DNA of 64,000 bases from an uncultured Eubacteriales bacterium (GTDB lineage: Bacteria; Bacillota; Clostridia; Christensenellales; CAG-917): the NCBI GenBank assembly GCA_900545885.1, contig URAF01000004.1, forward strand, positions 62,001 to 126,000, in the 5' to 3' direction. The notes under the pieces were generated by a model. That model ran no database searches. It was not told the origin of the DNA and saw only the letters and a list, made by a program, of their open reading frames with translations. Made by a program: the position numbers and the translations under genes. This document shows positions 51,988-60,880 of this stretch, piece by piece; the stretch's first letter is position 1, and each line of letters starts with the position of its first letter.

Positions 51988-53666
51988 TTTACAGGGGAAT
52001 GCCCAACAACATCGAGGCGGAGCAGGCGGTGCTCGGTTCAATTCTGATTGACAACAAAGCCGCCGATATGCTCGTGCCCGTTTTAAGGGAAGAGGATTTC
52101 TATCTTCCCGCAAACCGCACGATTTTCCGTGCCATGCACACTTTGCAGGAGAGTTCCAAACCCATTGACACGGTGTCCGTCGCCGACGAACTGGAACTTC
52201 ACTGCAAACTCGACGAGGTCGGAAGCATCGATTATCTCGGTGTGCTTGCGTCAAGCGTTCCGTCTGCCGCAAGCGGTGACCATTACGCGGATATAATCAA
52301 ACGCGACTCGCTTATACGCCGCGTTATCGAAGCGGGCAACAACATCGCAAAATACGGCTATGAAAGCACAAGTGCGACGGACGCTTTGCTCAACGCCGAA
52401 AGGGAAATATATTCCATATCCGAAGACGTAAGCGAAAAAGAACTGGTGAAAGCCGACGTCGCTCTCGGCGTAGCCATGAAAAACATTCAGGACGTTCAGT
52501 CCGGCAACGTTCCCAAGAACACGATATTCACGGATTTCCCGAGCCTCGACAGAATGACCCGCGGACTGAAACCCGGTGAAATGGTACTTATTGCGGCGCG
52601 TCCTTCCGTCGGTAAAACGGCGTTCGCGCTCAACATTGCGGCAAATGCGTGCCTAAATCACCACAAGACGGTTGCGATATTCTCTCTTGAAATGCCGTCG
52701 CATCTGCTTGTCAAACGTATGTTGGCGTACGTGTCCAAGGTGTCGCTGTCCAAAATGGATATGCGCGGCGGACTGTCGTCTTCGGTCGATACGGGCAAAC
52801 TTTTCGACGCGTACCGCAAACTTTCCGAAACCCAGCTTTACATCGACGACTATTCGATGAACGGACCGACGGACGTTTTGTCCAAGTGCCGCAGACTCAA
52901 ACGCGAAAGCGGACTCGACCTCATCATCATCGACTATCTCCAACTTATGACCAACGGTGGCAAGGGCAGAGAAAGCGAAAGCCGTCAGCTGGAAGTCAGC
53001 GATATGTCGCGCAGAATGAAGATTTACGCCAAGGAACTCGACGTCCCGATTATACTTCTTTCGCAGATGTCGCGTGGCGTGGAACAGCGAAACGACCACA
53101 GCCCCAAGCTCAGCGACTTGCGTGAATCGGGCGCAATCGAACAGGACGCCGACGTCGTCATGTTCCTGCACCGCGAAAGCCAGTTCAACCCCGCCGTTCC
53201 CGAGAACGTAATCAAACTCATAATTCAGAAGAACAGAAACGGTCCTATCGGCGAAATCGCTCTCGAATGGGAAGGCGAAACGACGTCGTTCCGCGAATGC
53301 GTCGACGGCGTTATGCCCGTAGCACCTGCACCCAAACCCGAGTATCAATCTGCTTCCGCAAAGGAAACGGGCAGTGACGGGGAGTACGAATACAAGGAAA
53401 AAGCCGAAGACAAACCCGCAGTCAAAGATGACGAACTTGTCGAAACGGACGTCGAAACCGACGACGGGCTTATGCCTTTCGGTTCGGCAGAAGACGAACC
53501 GCCGTTTGACCTTGCGCCTATGCCTTCCGACGAAGACGCTCCGCCTGCAACGGACGACGACTTTGCGGACGAATCCTCCGACGATTTCTCTGACGAAAAC
53601 GGTGAAGACGACGATGACGAATTCGTCGACGACTACGACGGAGAAGACGAGGATATGCCTTTCTGA
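51966..53666 (+). CDS. dnaB: Replicative DNA helicase DnaB with acidic SSB-like C-terminal tail
   Basis: Unwinds the replication fork and recruits primase. The 566-residue protein has the usual N-terminal domain (NIEAEQAVLGSILID) and RecA-like core with Walker A ARPSVGKTAF, DYLQLM and LSQMSRGVEQR, ending near residue 447. DnaB normally stops there, at 440-460 residues. Here about 115 extra residues follow, extremely rich in Asp and Glu, ending EDEDMPF; an internal LMPFG also occurs. This copies the acidic tip of single-stranded-DNA-binding proteins (for example DDDIPF in E. coli SSB), which docks many replication and repair proteins. The ATG overlaps the upstream gene by 22 bases. A terminator follows. 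Confidence 0.95.
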   Translation: MAEREKIVYRGMPNNIEAEQAVLGSILIDNKAADMLVPVLREEDFYLPANRTIFRAMHTLQESSKPIDTVSVADELELHCKLDEVGSIDYLGVLASSVPSAASGDHYADIIKRDSLIRRVIEAGNNIAKYGYESTSATDALLNAEREIYSISEDVSEKELVKADVALGVAMKNIQDVQSGNVPKNTIFTDFPSLDRMTRGLKPGEMVLIAARPSVGKTAFALNIAANACLNHHKTVAIFSLEMPSHLLVKRMLAYVSKVSLSKMDMRGGLSSSVDTGKLFDAYRKLSETQLYIDDYSMNGPTDVLSKCRRLKRESGLDLIIIDYLQLMTNGGKGRESESRQLEVSDMSRRMKIYAKELDVPIILLSQMSRGVEQRNDHSPKLSDLRESGAIEQDADVVMFLHRESQFNPAVPENVIKLIIQKNRNGPIGEIALEWEGETTSFRECVDGVMPVAPAPKPEYQSASAKETGSDGEYEYKEKAEDKPAVKDDELVETDVETDDGLMPFGSAEDEPPFDLAPMPSDEDAPPATDDDFADESSDDFSDENGEDDDDEFVDDYDGEDEDMPF

Positions 53667-53755
53667 AAACGCGTCATAATGCGTTAACGGCAAAGGAACA
53701 AACTCCGCAGTCAACATACAATCGCGAAATCGAAAAGCAAACAACCGATGAATTT

Positions 53756-53782
53756 CGGACGGCAACCGCCGTCCGTTTTTTT
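53756..53782 (+). terminator. Intrinsic terminator after dnaB
   Basis: Eight-bp stem CGGACGGC/GCCGTCCG, loop AACC, seven T (53776-53782). Confidence 0.93.
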
Positions 53783-53814
53783 ATGCCGATTTTGTGTTTT
53801 TCCTATATTGTTTT

Positions 53815-53844
53815 TTGACAGTTAAGAATTGTGCTTATTATTTT
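53815..53844 (+). promoter_or_regulatory. Candidate promoter of the yqfC-recO operon
   Basis: A perfect TTGACA at 53815-53820; the best -10 is TATTTT (53839-53844, 18-base spacer) or TATTAT (53836-53841, 15-base spacer). It would leave a leader of about 150 bases to yqfC, in which I see no gene. Confidence 0.45.
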
Positions 53845-53999
53845 GGATTTTCACAAATTACAAGTTTAAGTAATCGTTTTGCAAGTTAAAGGCTGTGTTT
53901 TGAAATTTGTTGCGGTGGATATTTTCGGTGTGGTTAAGGTTCGTTTGCCGCGTTTTTGTCCTCGGGCATAAGCCGCTTTGTCACGGCATAATATATCGT

Positions 54000-54251
54000 A
54001 TGTTCTATGACGAGATACTCGAAAAGTTCAGGATTGAGGACGCATTCGCGCCTTTCACGGTTGCAATGTTCGGCAATACGGAAGTCGTTGCGGGCGGTGT
54101 AAAAGCCGTGTTGTTTTCGTCTGCCGAAGAGGTCAAGGTCAGGTTCTCCAAAAAGTGCGCCATTTTTAGAGGAAAGGATTTGCGTATCGTGGAGATAGGG
54201 GGCGGCGACGTGCTGGTCAGAGGCGAAATATCCGAGGTGGAATTTGAGTAA
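54000..54251 (+). CDS. yqfC: YqfC/YabP-family sporulation protein
   Basis: An 83-residue protein of the YabP/YqfC family: short beta-rich with AMFGNTEVVAGGVKAVLF and IVEIGGGDVLVRGEI. In Bacillus and Clostridia yqfC lies just before yqfD and both are made in the mother cell early in sporulation. ATG 54000 is the best start though no ribosome binding site is visible; the frame is open upstream to 53907 without a better one. It overlaps yqfD by eight bases. Confidence 0.8.
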   Translation: MFYDEILEKFRIEDAFAPFTVAMFGNTEVVAGGVKAVLFSSAEEVKVRFSKKCAIFRGKDLRIVEIGGGDVLVRGEISEVEFE

Positions 54252-55788
54252 ATCCGAGGGGAAAAAGAACAAGGAAAAGACCCGCGGACGTGTTGCCCGC
54301 AAGGCGGAAAAAGACAAGCGCAAACGGGCGGGGAAGAAAACCGTGCTTTATGACAGCGGCAGGGCAACGGATATGCATACCCCCGCGGAAAAACATATTT
54401 CTGCGGACGAGCACTCCGCTACGGACGGAAATACTCGTGTGGACGGGCATATTTCTGTCGGCGCAGAAAGTTCAACGCGCGACAACAATTCGGTGCTTGA
54501 CAACACTTCGATGACCGAAAACAATGCAATACGCGACAACAATTCGATGACCGAAAACAATTCAACGCACGATAGTGCTTCGATGGTCGTTGACGAACGC
54601 AATTTCTCGGACGGTAAGTCGTCTTTGCACGGTAACGCAGAAGTAAAACCGCGGCGTGTGCGCAATTTCGTACCGGACTCCGCCAAGATACCCTTTACGC
54701 GGACGGTGTTCCGCACCGACGGACTTAACAGGGCGCGTTTGCTAACTCGGCTTGCCGAAGTCGCCACGCTTAAAGTGCTAAGGTCAGACAGCGAAGAATT
54801 AAGGTTTTCCGTATCTTCCGCGGATAAATCAAAGGTTGTTGCAATATTAAACTCTCTATGCTATGATTATATAATAATTAAAGAGGAAGGGCCGTTTTTT
54901 TCGCTGTTGTCGTGTCTTCGAAGGGCGGGGATTGTTGCGGGAATTGTTTGTTCGGTTGCCGCGCTTGCGGTTTATCCGCATCTCGTGACCTCGGTCGAAG
55001 CAACGGGAGAATGGAACGACGACGTTTCGCGCATACTGACCGAAAACGGAATAAGCGTCGGAAAACTCGTTTGGGAGTTTGACGGCGACGAGGTGGAACG
55101 GCAACTTCTCGAACTGGACGGGGTGGCGTTTGCTTCCGTGTCCAAACGCGGAACGCGCGTGTATGTGGACGTGCGCACGGAACTGGACGGGGAAGATTTT
55201 GTCGACATAGGCACCCAACCCGTAAAAGCCACGGTTCGGGCAACGGTTACGCGGACGGTTGTGTTTTCGGGGAGTGCGCTTGTCGAATACGGCGACGTCG
55301 TGAATGTCGGTGACGAACTCATCGGCGCGTACGTTACGGTCGGAGAGGAAAAAGTCGCCTGTCCCGCGGACGGGGAAGTGTACGGCAAGACGTACAGAAC
55401 GCATACCAAGTTTTTCCCCGACACCGAAAACGTTGCGGTGCGCGGCAGAACGAAATCGTATACGAGGCTTTCTTTCTTCGGGAAAGTACCTTCGGCGCCT
55501 GCTTCGCCGTTTGCCGATTACGTGCTGGAAACTTCGGTGTGGCGCAACGACTTTCTTCTGGGGTATACGAAATATACGTTCACGTTTCACGAGCTGACTT
55601 TTGTCGAAAGACAGAACACGCGGACTGATGACCAGATGTCGGCGGAGACGTATTCCGAACTCGTCGCCACAATGCCCGCCGGGGTAAACGTGCTGAACAG
55701 AAGTTTTCAAGTTCGCAAAGAGAACGGCGGAACGTACGTTACGGTTACGGTAGAGGCGGAAGAGAGGATAGACAACCGCGCATTGTGA
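54244..55788 (+). CDS. yqfD: Sporulation protein YqfD, with unusual repeat-bearing N-terminal extension
   Basis: A 514-residue membrane protein of the YqfD family. The conserved part starts around residue 150 (TVFRTDGLNRARLLTRLAEV) and includes a membrane helix near residues 225-245 and GEWNDDVSRILTENGISVG. The first 40 residues are very basic, and residues 40-135 are Asp/Asn/Ser/Thr-rich and include a 12-residue repeat (xNNxxxDxxSM) in three copies. Typical relatives begin directly with the conserved part. The TTG start at 54244 has GAGGTGG just ahead and overlaps yqfC. Confidence 0.85.
   Translation: MSKSEGKKNKEKTRGRVARKAEKDKRKRAGKKTVLYDSGRATDMHTPAEKHISADEHSATDGNTRVDGHISVGAESSTRDNNSVLDNTSMTENNAIRDNNSMTENNSTHDSASMVVDERNFSDGKSSLHGNAEVKPRRVRNFVPDSAKIPFTRTVFRTDGLNRARLLTRLAEVATLKVLRSDSEELRFSVSSADKSKVVAILNSLCYDYIIIKEEGPFFSLLSCLRRAGIVAGIVCSVAALAVYPHLVTSVEATGEWNDDVSRILTENGISVGKLVWEFDGDEVERQLLELDGVAFASVSKRGTRVYVDVRTELDGEDFVDIGTQPVKATVRATVTRTVVFSGSALVEYGDVVNVGDELIGAYVTVGEEKVACPADGEVYGKTYRTHTKFFPDTENVAVRGRTKSYTRLSFFGKVPSAPASPFADYVLETSVWRNDFLLGYTKYTFTFHELTFVERQNTRTDDQMSAETYSELVATMPAGVNVLNRSFQVRKENGGTYVTVTVEAEERIDNRAL
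54478..54585 (+). repeat. 36-bp imperfect tandem repeat, three copies, within yqfD
   Basis: Units 54478-54513, 54514-54549 and 54550-54585. Units 2 and 3 share a 19-base exact run with the preceding unit end (TTCGATGACCGAAAACAAT at 54507 and 54543). In protein they read as 12-residue repeats. Confidence 0.8.
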
Positions 55789-55871
55789 CCTGTCGGAAAG
55801 TTCACGCGTCGGAAAGCAACGCATAAAAACCAAACGTAACGCGCAAAGCGTACGGAGGATATAGCCTGTAA

Positions 55872-56888
55872 ATGAAAGTTTCAAAAGAAAAGCATATCGA
55901 GGATTACGCCGCCTTTCAGGAGTTGTTCGGAGGGCTTGACAACAACGTGAAACTTCTCGAAGAGTCGTTCGGGGTCAGCGTTTTCGCGGGGGCGGATTCT
56001 CTCAAAATCAGCGGCGAAAAAGAGGACGTAGCCGCTGCGATTTCCGCAATAGACGCGCTGTTTACGCTGTCGCGCAAAGAGCCGCTCGGAACACAGCAAA
56101 TCGAAGCGGTTGTGGATATGGTGCGCAAAGGCAAGGTTTCGGGAGTGAAAGACCTTATGGCTTCCGTGACCGTAGCGCGCGGAAAAACCGTATACCCCAA
56201 AAGTCTGGGGCAGAAACTGTATGCCGACGCGATAAAAAACAATTCCGTGACGTTCGGAATAGGTCCTGCGGGCACGGGCAAAACATATCTTGCGGTTGCG
56301 CTCGCGGTCGACGCGTTGAAAAATCACGAAGTCGACAAAATCATTCTCACGCGTCCCGCGGTTGAAGCGGGTGAAAAGCTCGGGTTCCTTCCCGGAGACC
56401 TTGCGGAAAAAGTCGACCCGTATCTTCGTCCGCTTTACGACGCGCTCGAAGAACTTATGGGCGGGAGCGAGACTTACCAGAAAAACATCGAAAGGGGACT
56501 TGTGGAAATTGCGCCTCTTGCGTATATGAGAGGCAGAACGCTGAACCGCAGTTTCATAATTCTCGACGAGGCGCAGAACACGACCAAAGAGCAGATGAAA
56601 ATGTTCCTTACGCGTCTTGGAGAAGGCAGTAAAATGGTCGTCAACGGCGACGATTCGCAAATTGACCTCCCGAGAAACGTAACCAGCGGACTTACTCACG
56701 CGGAAGGCGTTTTGCAGGGAGTAAAGGATATAGCGATAGTCAGGCTCGAATACTGCGACGTGGTTCGCCACGAGCTGGTGAGCCGTATAATAAGAGCGTA
56801 CGACCGCGCCGAAAAAGAAGAGGCGGCGGAACGTAACCGCGACAAAGGGTCGGCGGAACGCACAAAAGAAGAGAGGGAAGCGGAGTAG
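55872..56888 (+). CDS. PhoH-family ATPase (YqfE/PhoH-like)
   Basis: A 338-residue cytoplasmic ATPase of the PhoH type, linked in other bacteria to RNA metabolism together with YbeY. Walker A is GPAGTGKT, Walker B FIILDEAQNTT, with LTRPAVEAGEKLGFLPG and VNGDDSQIDLP as family motifs. A highly charged Glu/Arg tail of about 25 residues closes it. GGAGG lies rather far (about 14 bases) from the ATG. Part of the yqfC-to-recO cluster. Confidence 0.95.
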   Translation: MKVSKEKHIEDYAAFQELFGGLDNNVKLLEESFGVSVFAGADSLKISGEKEDVAAAISAIDALFTLSRKEPLGTQQIEAVVDMVRKGKVSGVKDLMASVTVARGKTVYPKSLGQKLYADAIKNNSVTFGIGPAGTGKTYLAVALAVDALKNHEVDKIILTRPAVEAGEKLGFLPGDLAEKVDPYLRPLYDALEELMGGSETYQKNIERGLVEIAPLAYMRGRTLNRSFIILDEAQNTTKEQMKMFLTRLGEGSKMVVNGDDSQIDLPRNVTSGLTHAEGVLQGVKDIAIVRLEYCDVVRHELVSRIIRAYDRAEKEEAAERNRDKGSAERTKEEREAE

Positions 56889-56907
56889 TCTTCCCGGAGG
56901 GATTGAA

Positions 56908-58383
56908 ATGAAAAAATATGTGGGCGAACTTACGGGCGTCGAAAAGGCGCAACTCAAAAAAAGACACGATTTTCTCGTGGCTTTCGCCAAGTTCTATCCT
57001 CCCGTACTGATATTCGGAATGCTGATTACGGTGTTCGCGGTTTATATGACTTCGGTGTCTTTCGAAGCCGCGTTTTTGCCGTCCAACGCCGCGTCGACAA
57101 GCGGATTTTTCGCAATAATCGCGGTGCTTTACGCAATACTGTTCTTTGCGTCGTACGGAACCAGCGACGACACGAAATTCGCGGTGCGCAATTATCTTCT
57201 CTGCGTAGCGACCGTGTCGCTTACATATGCGGCGTGTCTTATCACCAGCAGATATCTGAGCGTATTTGCGCTGCCTATCAGCCTTTGTTCTCTCGTGTTG
57301 CTCGAACTCCTCGACCGCAGGTCGGCAATGATTTCCACGCTCGTTCTGCTTGCGATGTTGCTTTTGAGCTACAACTTCGGAAGCCTTTATCCCATTCAGA
57401 CGATGCCCGCGGTCATCATCTCCGTCATCAGCAACTTCCTTGCCGCAATGTCCGTAAACATCATTGTCGGCAAACACCTCACAAGACTTAAATTCATACT
57501 TTGGGCGTTTCTCGCCGCGCTGGTCGCGCAACCCCTTCTTCTGTTCTGCACGCTTGCCGCAGGCGATACGTCCATAAACCTGCTTTACAACGTTTTGTGG
57601 TCGTACGGCGCGTCGGTCGGTGCGGTTATGGTGTTTACGCCCATAGTCGCAATTCTCGAAGGCGTGTTCAATATCGCCGACGATTTCCGTCTTGACGAAC
57701 TCACCAATCTCAATCAGCCTCTTCTCAAACGTCTTGCGAGCGAGGCGCCCGGAACCTTCAACCATTCGCTGGTTGTCGGCAACCTTTCCGAGGCTTGCGC
57801 AAACGCAATCGGCGAAAATCCGCATCTTGCGAGAGCGGCGGCATACTATCACGACATAGGCAAACTCAAAGCGCCGATATACTTCTCCGAGAACCAGTCC
57901 ACCTACAACCCCCACGACGAACTCATTCCCGAAGTCAGCGTAAGTATGATTACGTCGCACACGGTGTTCGGTGAAATTCTGGCAAAACAATACCGTTTGC
58001 CGCCCGAAATCGTCGCGGTGTGCAAGGAACATCACGGAACAGCTCCCGTGGGTTATTTCTACCGCAAGGCACTGAACCTCACGGAAGAGGGCGAATTGTC
58101 CGTCAGCAACTACACCTATTCGGGACCAAAACCGCAGAGCAAAGTCGCGGCTATTGTTATGATTGCGGACACAATCGAAGCCGCTATGCGTGCGTACACT
58201 CCCGATACAAAGGAGGAGTTCGTGGACAGAATAAACAAGCTCGTGGACGAAAAACTCACGCTCGGACAGTTTGACGAATGCCCGATTACAATGAAGGATT
58301 TGTCCACGATAAAGAGCACGATTATCGAAACTTTGCCCCGCGTTCAGCACGGCAGAGTGTCGTACGACAAAAAGAAACTGTAA
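56908..58383 (+). CDS. pgpH: 7TM-HD cyclic-di-AMP phosphodiesterase PgpH, lacking the extracellular HDED domain
   Basis: A 491-residue membrane protein. After a first helix (about residues 31-49) only about 16 residues precede the next of six further helices; then comes a cytoplasmic HD domain with FNHSLVVGNL, YYHDIGKLK (HD pair near residue 315), TSHTVFGE and EHHGT. PgpH proteins degrade c-di-AMP and usually have some 710 residues because an outer 7TMR-HDED sensor of about 240 residues lies between the first two helices. Here that sensor is absent while the HD site is intact. It sits between phoH and ybeY, the standard place. CGGAGGG precedes the ATG. Confidence 0.9.
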   Translation: MKKYVGELTGVEKAQLKKRHDFLVAFAKFYPPVLIFGMLITVFAVYMTSVSFEAAFLPSNAASTSGFFAIIAVLYAILFFASYGTSDDTKFAVRNYLLCVATVSLTYAACLITSRYLSVFALPISLCSLVLLELLDRRSAMISTLVLLAMLLLSYNFGSLYPIQTMPAVIISVISNFLAAMSVNIIVGKHLTRLKFILWAFLAALVAQPLLLFCTLAAGDTSINLLYNVLWSYGASVGAVMVFTPIVAILEGVFNIADDFRLDELTNLNQPLLKRLASEAPGTFNHSLVVGNLSEACANAIGENPHLARAAAYYHDIGKLKAPIYFSENQSTYNPHDELIPEVSVSMITSHTVFGEILAKQYRLPPEIVAVCKEHHGTAPVGYFYRKALNLTEEGELSVSNYTYSGPKPQSKVAAIVMIADTIEAAMRAYTPDTKEEFVDRINKLVDEKLTLGQFDECPITMKDLSTIKSTIIETLPRVQHGRVSYDKKKL

Positions 58384-58469
58384 ATCAACCGCAGAAATAA
58401 TTTGTTCCGAACGGACGAAAAATCGTTCGGTTACAAAGTACGTTAAACAAGGCAGAACACGGAAAAGAT

Positions 58470-58937
58470 ATGATAATGTTCACAGGGGTAAGTTTGCCCG
58501 AAAAAAAGTTGCTCAAAAAGGTTGAAAAAGCCGTATTCGAAAGAGTGGGGCAGGAAAACTTTTTCAGCGTTGACCTTGCAGTCACGGACGGCGACACCGT
58601 GCGCCAGTTCAACCGCGAATACCGCGGGATAGACGCCGAAACGGACGTGCTCAGTTTTCCGTATTTCGACAAACTGCAACTCCCTGTGAAAAAAGAGGAT
58701 TTCACGGACGAAGCCTTTGACGGAAAGTATGTCGCGCTCGGAAGCATTATGATTTCGAGAGAACGCGTGGCGAAACAGGCGGAAGAATACGGGCATTCGT
58801 TTGAGAGAGAACTCGGTTTTCTCACTTGTCACGGACTTCTGCATCTTCTGGGGTTTGACCATATGACGCCCGAGGAAGAAAAAGAGATGTTCGGACTGAC
58901 CGACGACATTATGAACGGCGTAGGACTGAAAAGATAG
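58470..58937 (+). CDS. ybeY: Endoribonuclease YbeY
   Basis: Metal-dependent RNase for 16S rRNA 3' maturation and ribosome quality control. The 155-residue protein shows REYRGIDAETDVLSFPY and the zinc site HGLLHLLGFDH. Either ATG 58470 or ATG 58476 could be the start. It follows pgpH by 86 bases. A 190-base spacer before era is where many relatives have dgkA and cdd; neither is present. Confidence 0.95.
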   Translation: MIMFTGVSLPEKKLLKKVEKAVFERVGQENFFSVDLAVTDGDTVRQFNREYRGIDAETDVLSFPYFDKLQLPVKKEDFTDEAFDGKYVALGSIMISRERVAKQAEEYGHSFERELGFLTCHGLLHLLGFDHMTPEEEKEMFGLTDDIMNGVGLKR

Positions 58938-59127
58938 CCGCGAAGACAGTACATAACGGAAAGGCTGAATCAAAGTAAAACAAAAATACGCAACGACCTC
59001 CCGACGGTTCGGTAAATCCGAGCGGGAAACGGGAAGTCCGATGGAAATGATAAGATATGCCGCAATCAGGTAATCAACGGCGGCGCGACAAAAAGAAAAC
59101 GGATTGCAGTTGCAATCGAAGGTGCAT

Positions 59128-60024
59128 ATGAAATCAGGGTTTATTTGTATAGCGGGATTGCCAAACGCCGGCAAATCCACATTGATTAACGCGCTTGTGG
59201 GCGAAAAGGTTGCCATTGTTTCGTGGCGTCCTCAGACCACGCGTAACAAAATTCTCGGTATCGTCAACACGGACGACGCGCAGATGGTGTTCATCGACAC
59301 GCCAGGAATACATCAGGCTCGCAACAAGCTGGGCGAGTTTATGATGCAGTCGGTGGCAAGCGGACTTAAAGACGTCGACGGCGTTCTTTATGTGATTGAC
59401 GCGGCGAAAGGGTTGCAGAAAGAGGACTACGAGTTTCTCGAAAAGTATGCGCCGACAATGCCTGTCGTGGTTGCGCTCAACAAACAGGACGCAGTAACGC
59501 GCGACACGTTGTTTGCGTGTCTTGAAAAGCTCAATTCGGTTGCTGGACTGCGCGCCATTGTTCCCGTGTCCGCAAAGAAATGCGAAAACACGGAGCCGCT
59601 CGTCGAAGAGCTCGAAAAGTTTATGCCCGAAGGCGTTGCGATGTTCCCCGAAGATATGTACACCGACAGCACGCTCAGGTTTATGGCGGCGGAGATTATC
59701 AGGGAAAAGGCGTTGTATCTTCTCGATAAGGAAGTTCCTTACGGTATAGGCGTACATATCAACAAGTTCGAAATGCGTGAGGACAAGCCCATTTACGACA
59801 TTGACGCCGACGTCGTTTGCGAAAAGCAGTCGCACAAGGCCATCGTCATCGGCAAGGGTGGCGAAACGCTCAAAAAGATAGCCACGGCGGCACGTCACGA
59901 CCTCGAAGAACTTACGGGGTGCAAGGTTTATCTCACGTTGTACGTACGAGTAAAAAGCGAGTGGCGCGACAGCGATTATCTCATGCGCGAACTAGGTTAC
60001 GACGTAAAGGACTTGAAAAAATAA
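59128..60024 (+). CDS. era: GTPase Era
   Basis: Ribosome assembly GTPase that binds 16S rRNA. The 298-residue protein has G1 GLPNAGKST, G3 DTPG, G4 NKQD and the C-terminal KH domain with VIGKGGETLKKIATAAR. ATG 59128 is chosen; GTG 59122 two codons earlier is also possible. GAAGG precedes. Switch I shows WRPQTTRNKI, typical of Era. YqzL and RecO follow, as in Bacillus. Confidence 0.97.
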   Translation: MKSGFICIAGLPNAGKSTLINALVGEKVAIVSWRPQTTRNKILGIVNTDDAQMVFIDTPGIHQARNKLGEFMMQSVASGLKDVDGVLYVIDAAKGLQKEDYEFLEKYAPTMPVVVALNKQDAVTRDTLFACLEKLNSVAGLRAIVPVSAKKCENTEPLVEELEKFMPEGVAMFPEDMYTDSTLRFMAAEIIREKALYLLDKEVPYGIGVHINKFEMREDKPIYDIDADVVCEKQSHKAIVIGKGGETLKKIATAARHDLEELTGCKVYLTLYVRVKSEWRDSDYLMRELGYDVKDLKK

Positions 60025-60093
60025 TCCGATGTGCGTTTGCGCCGATTGTTGCGCTCCGCGCATAAAAACCCGCCTTATGCTCAAACTGTGGAT

Positions 60094-60231
60094 ATGATGC
60101 AGGACAAAGATTTCTGGAAAATGTTTGAGCAAAGCGGCAAAATCGAATTCTACAACGCATACCGCGCGTTGAAAGACAAGGAAGATGGACAAGAAAGTAA
60201 AAGCCATAGTGACGAGGGCGGTGCCGTATAG
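60094..60231 (+). CDS. YqzL-like small protein
   Basis: A 45-residue protein between era and recO, the same place as Bacillus yqzL. The core DFWKMFEQSGKIEFYNAYR matches the YqzL pattern (W-x-x-F-x-x-T/S-G-x-I-x-x-Y). Function unknown. ATG 60094 or 60097 is the start; no strong ribosome binding site. It overlaps the recO start by 47 bases in another frame. Confidence 0.68.
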   Translation: MMQDKDFWKMFEQSGKIEFYNAYRALKDKEDGQESKSHSDEGGAV

Positions 60232-60880
60232 AGAAGCGGATATGATTCTCACGCTGGTGTCCCTCGAAGAGGGGCGCATAACCGCGTCGGCGAGAGGTTG
60301 CTTGAAACCTCGCGCCAAACTGCGTTTTGCCGCTTCTCCCATGAACTTCGGCGAATATATGCTCAGCGGAAAAGGGGACAGATACATAGTTACGGACTGC
60401 GTGCAGTACGACTCTTTTTCTCCGATTACCGCGGACATCGACAAATATTACGCCGCGTGCATGATTCTGGAACTGCTTGCAAAACTTTCTCCCGAACCCC
60501 AACCCCAACTTTTTCTGCACACCGTGCAGGAACTCAAAGCCATGGCGTACGAAGGCAAAAACGCAAGAGACGCCGTGTGCGACTATCTGCTCGCCACGCT
60601 TGTCGACAACGGAAACGGACTGGATTTTTCCAACTGTGCCGTGTGCGGCTGCATACTCGACGGCGAAGCGGCGTTTTCGGAAGCGGACGGCATAGTTTGC
60701 CCCCATTGCGCAAACTACGACTCAATCCGCATAAACGCCAACGCGCGCGCGTTCATAGCGGGGCAGAACAGAGATATATCCGATACGCTTAAAAACGGAG
60801 CGAACATGCAGCTTGCGGACTTTGTGTTCCGTGCGCTCGGCGTTCGTCCCGACAACAGTTATTTCAAGGAGCAACAATGA
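60185..60880 (+). CDS. recO: DNA repair protein RecO
   Basis: Recombination mediator that helps load RecA on SSB-covered DNA. The 231-residue protein has the OB-fold N-terminus (AIVTRAVPYREADMILTL) and a zinc finger in the C-terminal half (CAVC ... CPHC). In other bacteria RecO binds the acidic SSB tip, a peptide type that the DnaB of this window also carries. It starts within the yqzL-like gene and ends in an ATGA overlap with the next lipoprotein gene. Confidence 0.94.
   Translation: MDKKVKAIVTRAVPYREADMILTLVSLEEGRITASARGCLKPRAKLRFAASPMNFGEYMLSGKGDRYIVTDCVQYDSFSPITADIDKYYAACMILELLAKLSPEPQPQLFLHTVQELKAMAYEGKNARDAVCDYLLATLVDNGNGLDFSNCAVCGCILDGEAAFSEADGIVCPHCANYDSIRINANARAFIAGQNRDISDTLKNGANMQLADFVFRALGVRPDNSYFKEQQ

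Noticed and set aside
53966..53994. Sigma-E-like promoter for yqfC (GCATAA, 15 bases, CATAATAT)
   Set aside because: Only a partial match to the sporulation consensus, and it would start transcription at the ATG itself; the TTGACA further upstream is an equally good candidate.
54478..54585. CRISPR-like array
   Set aside because: The repeats are imperfect, contiguous and in frame within yqfD; there are no spacers and no cas genes.
58938..59127. Remnant of dgkA or cdd between ybeY and era
   Set aside because: Reading all frames gives only short peptides with no match to either enzyme.
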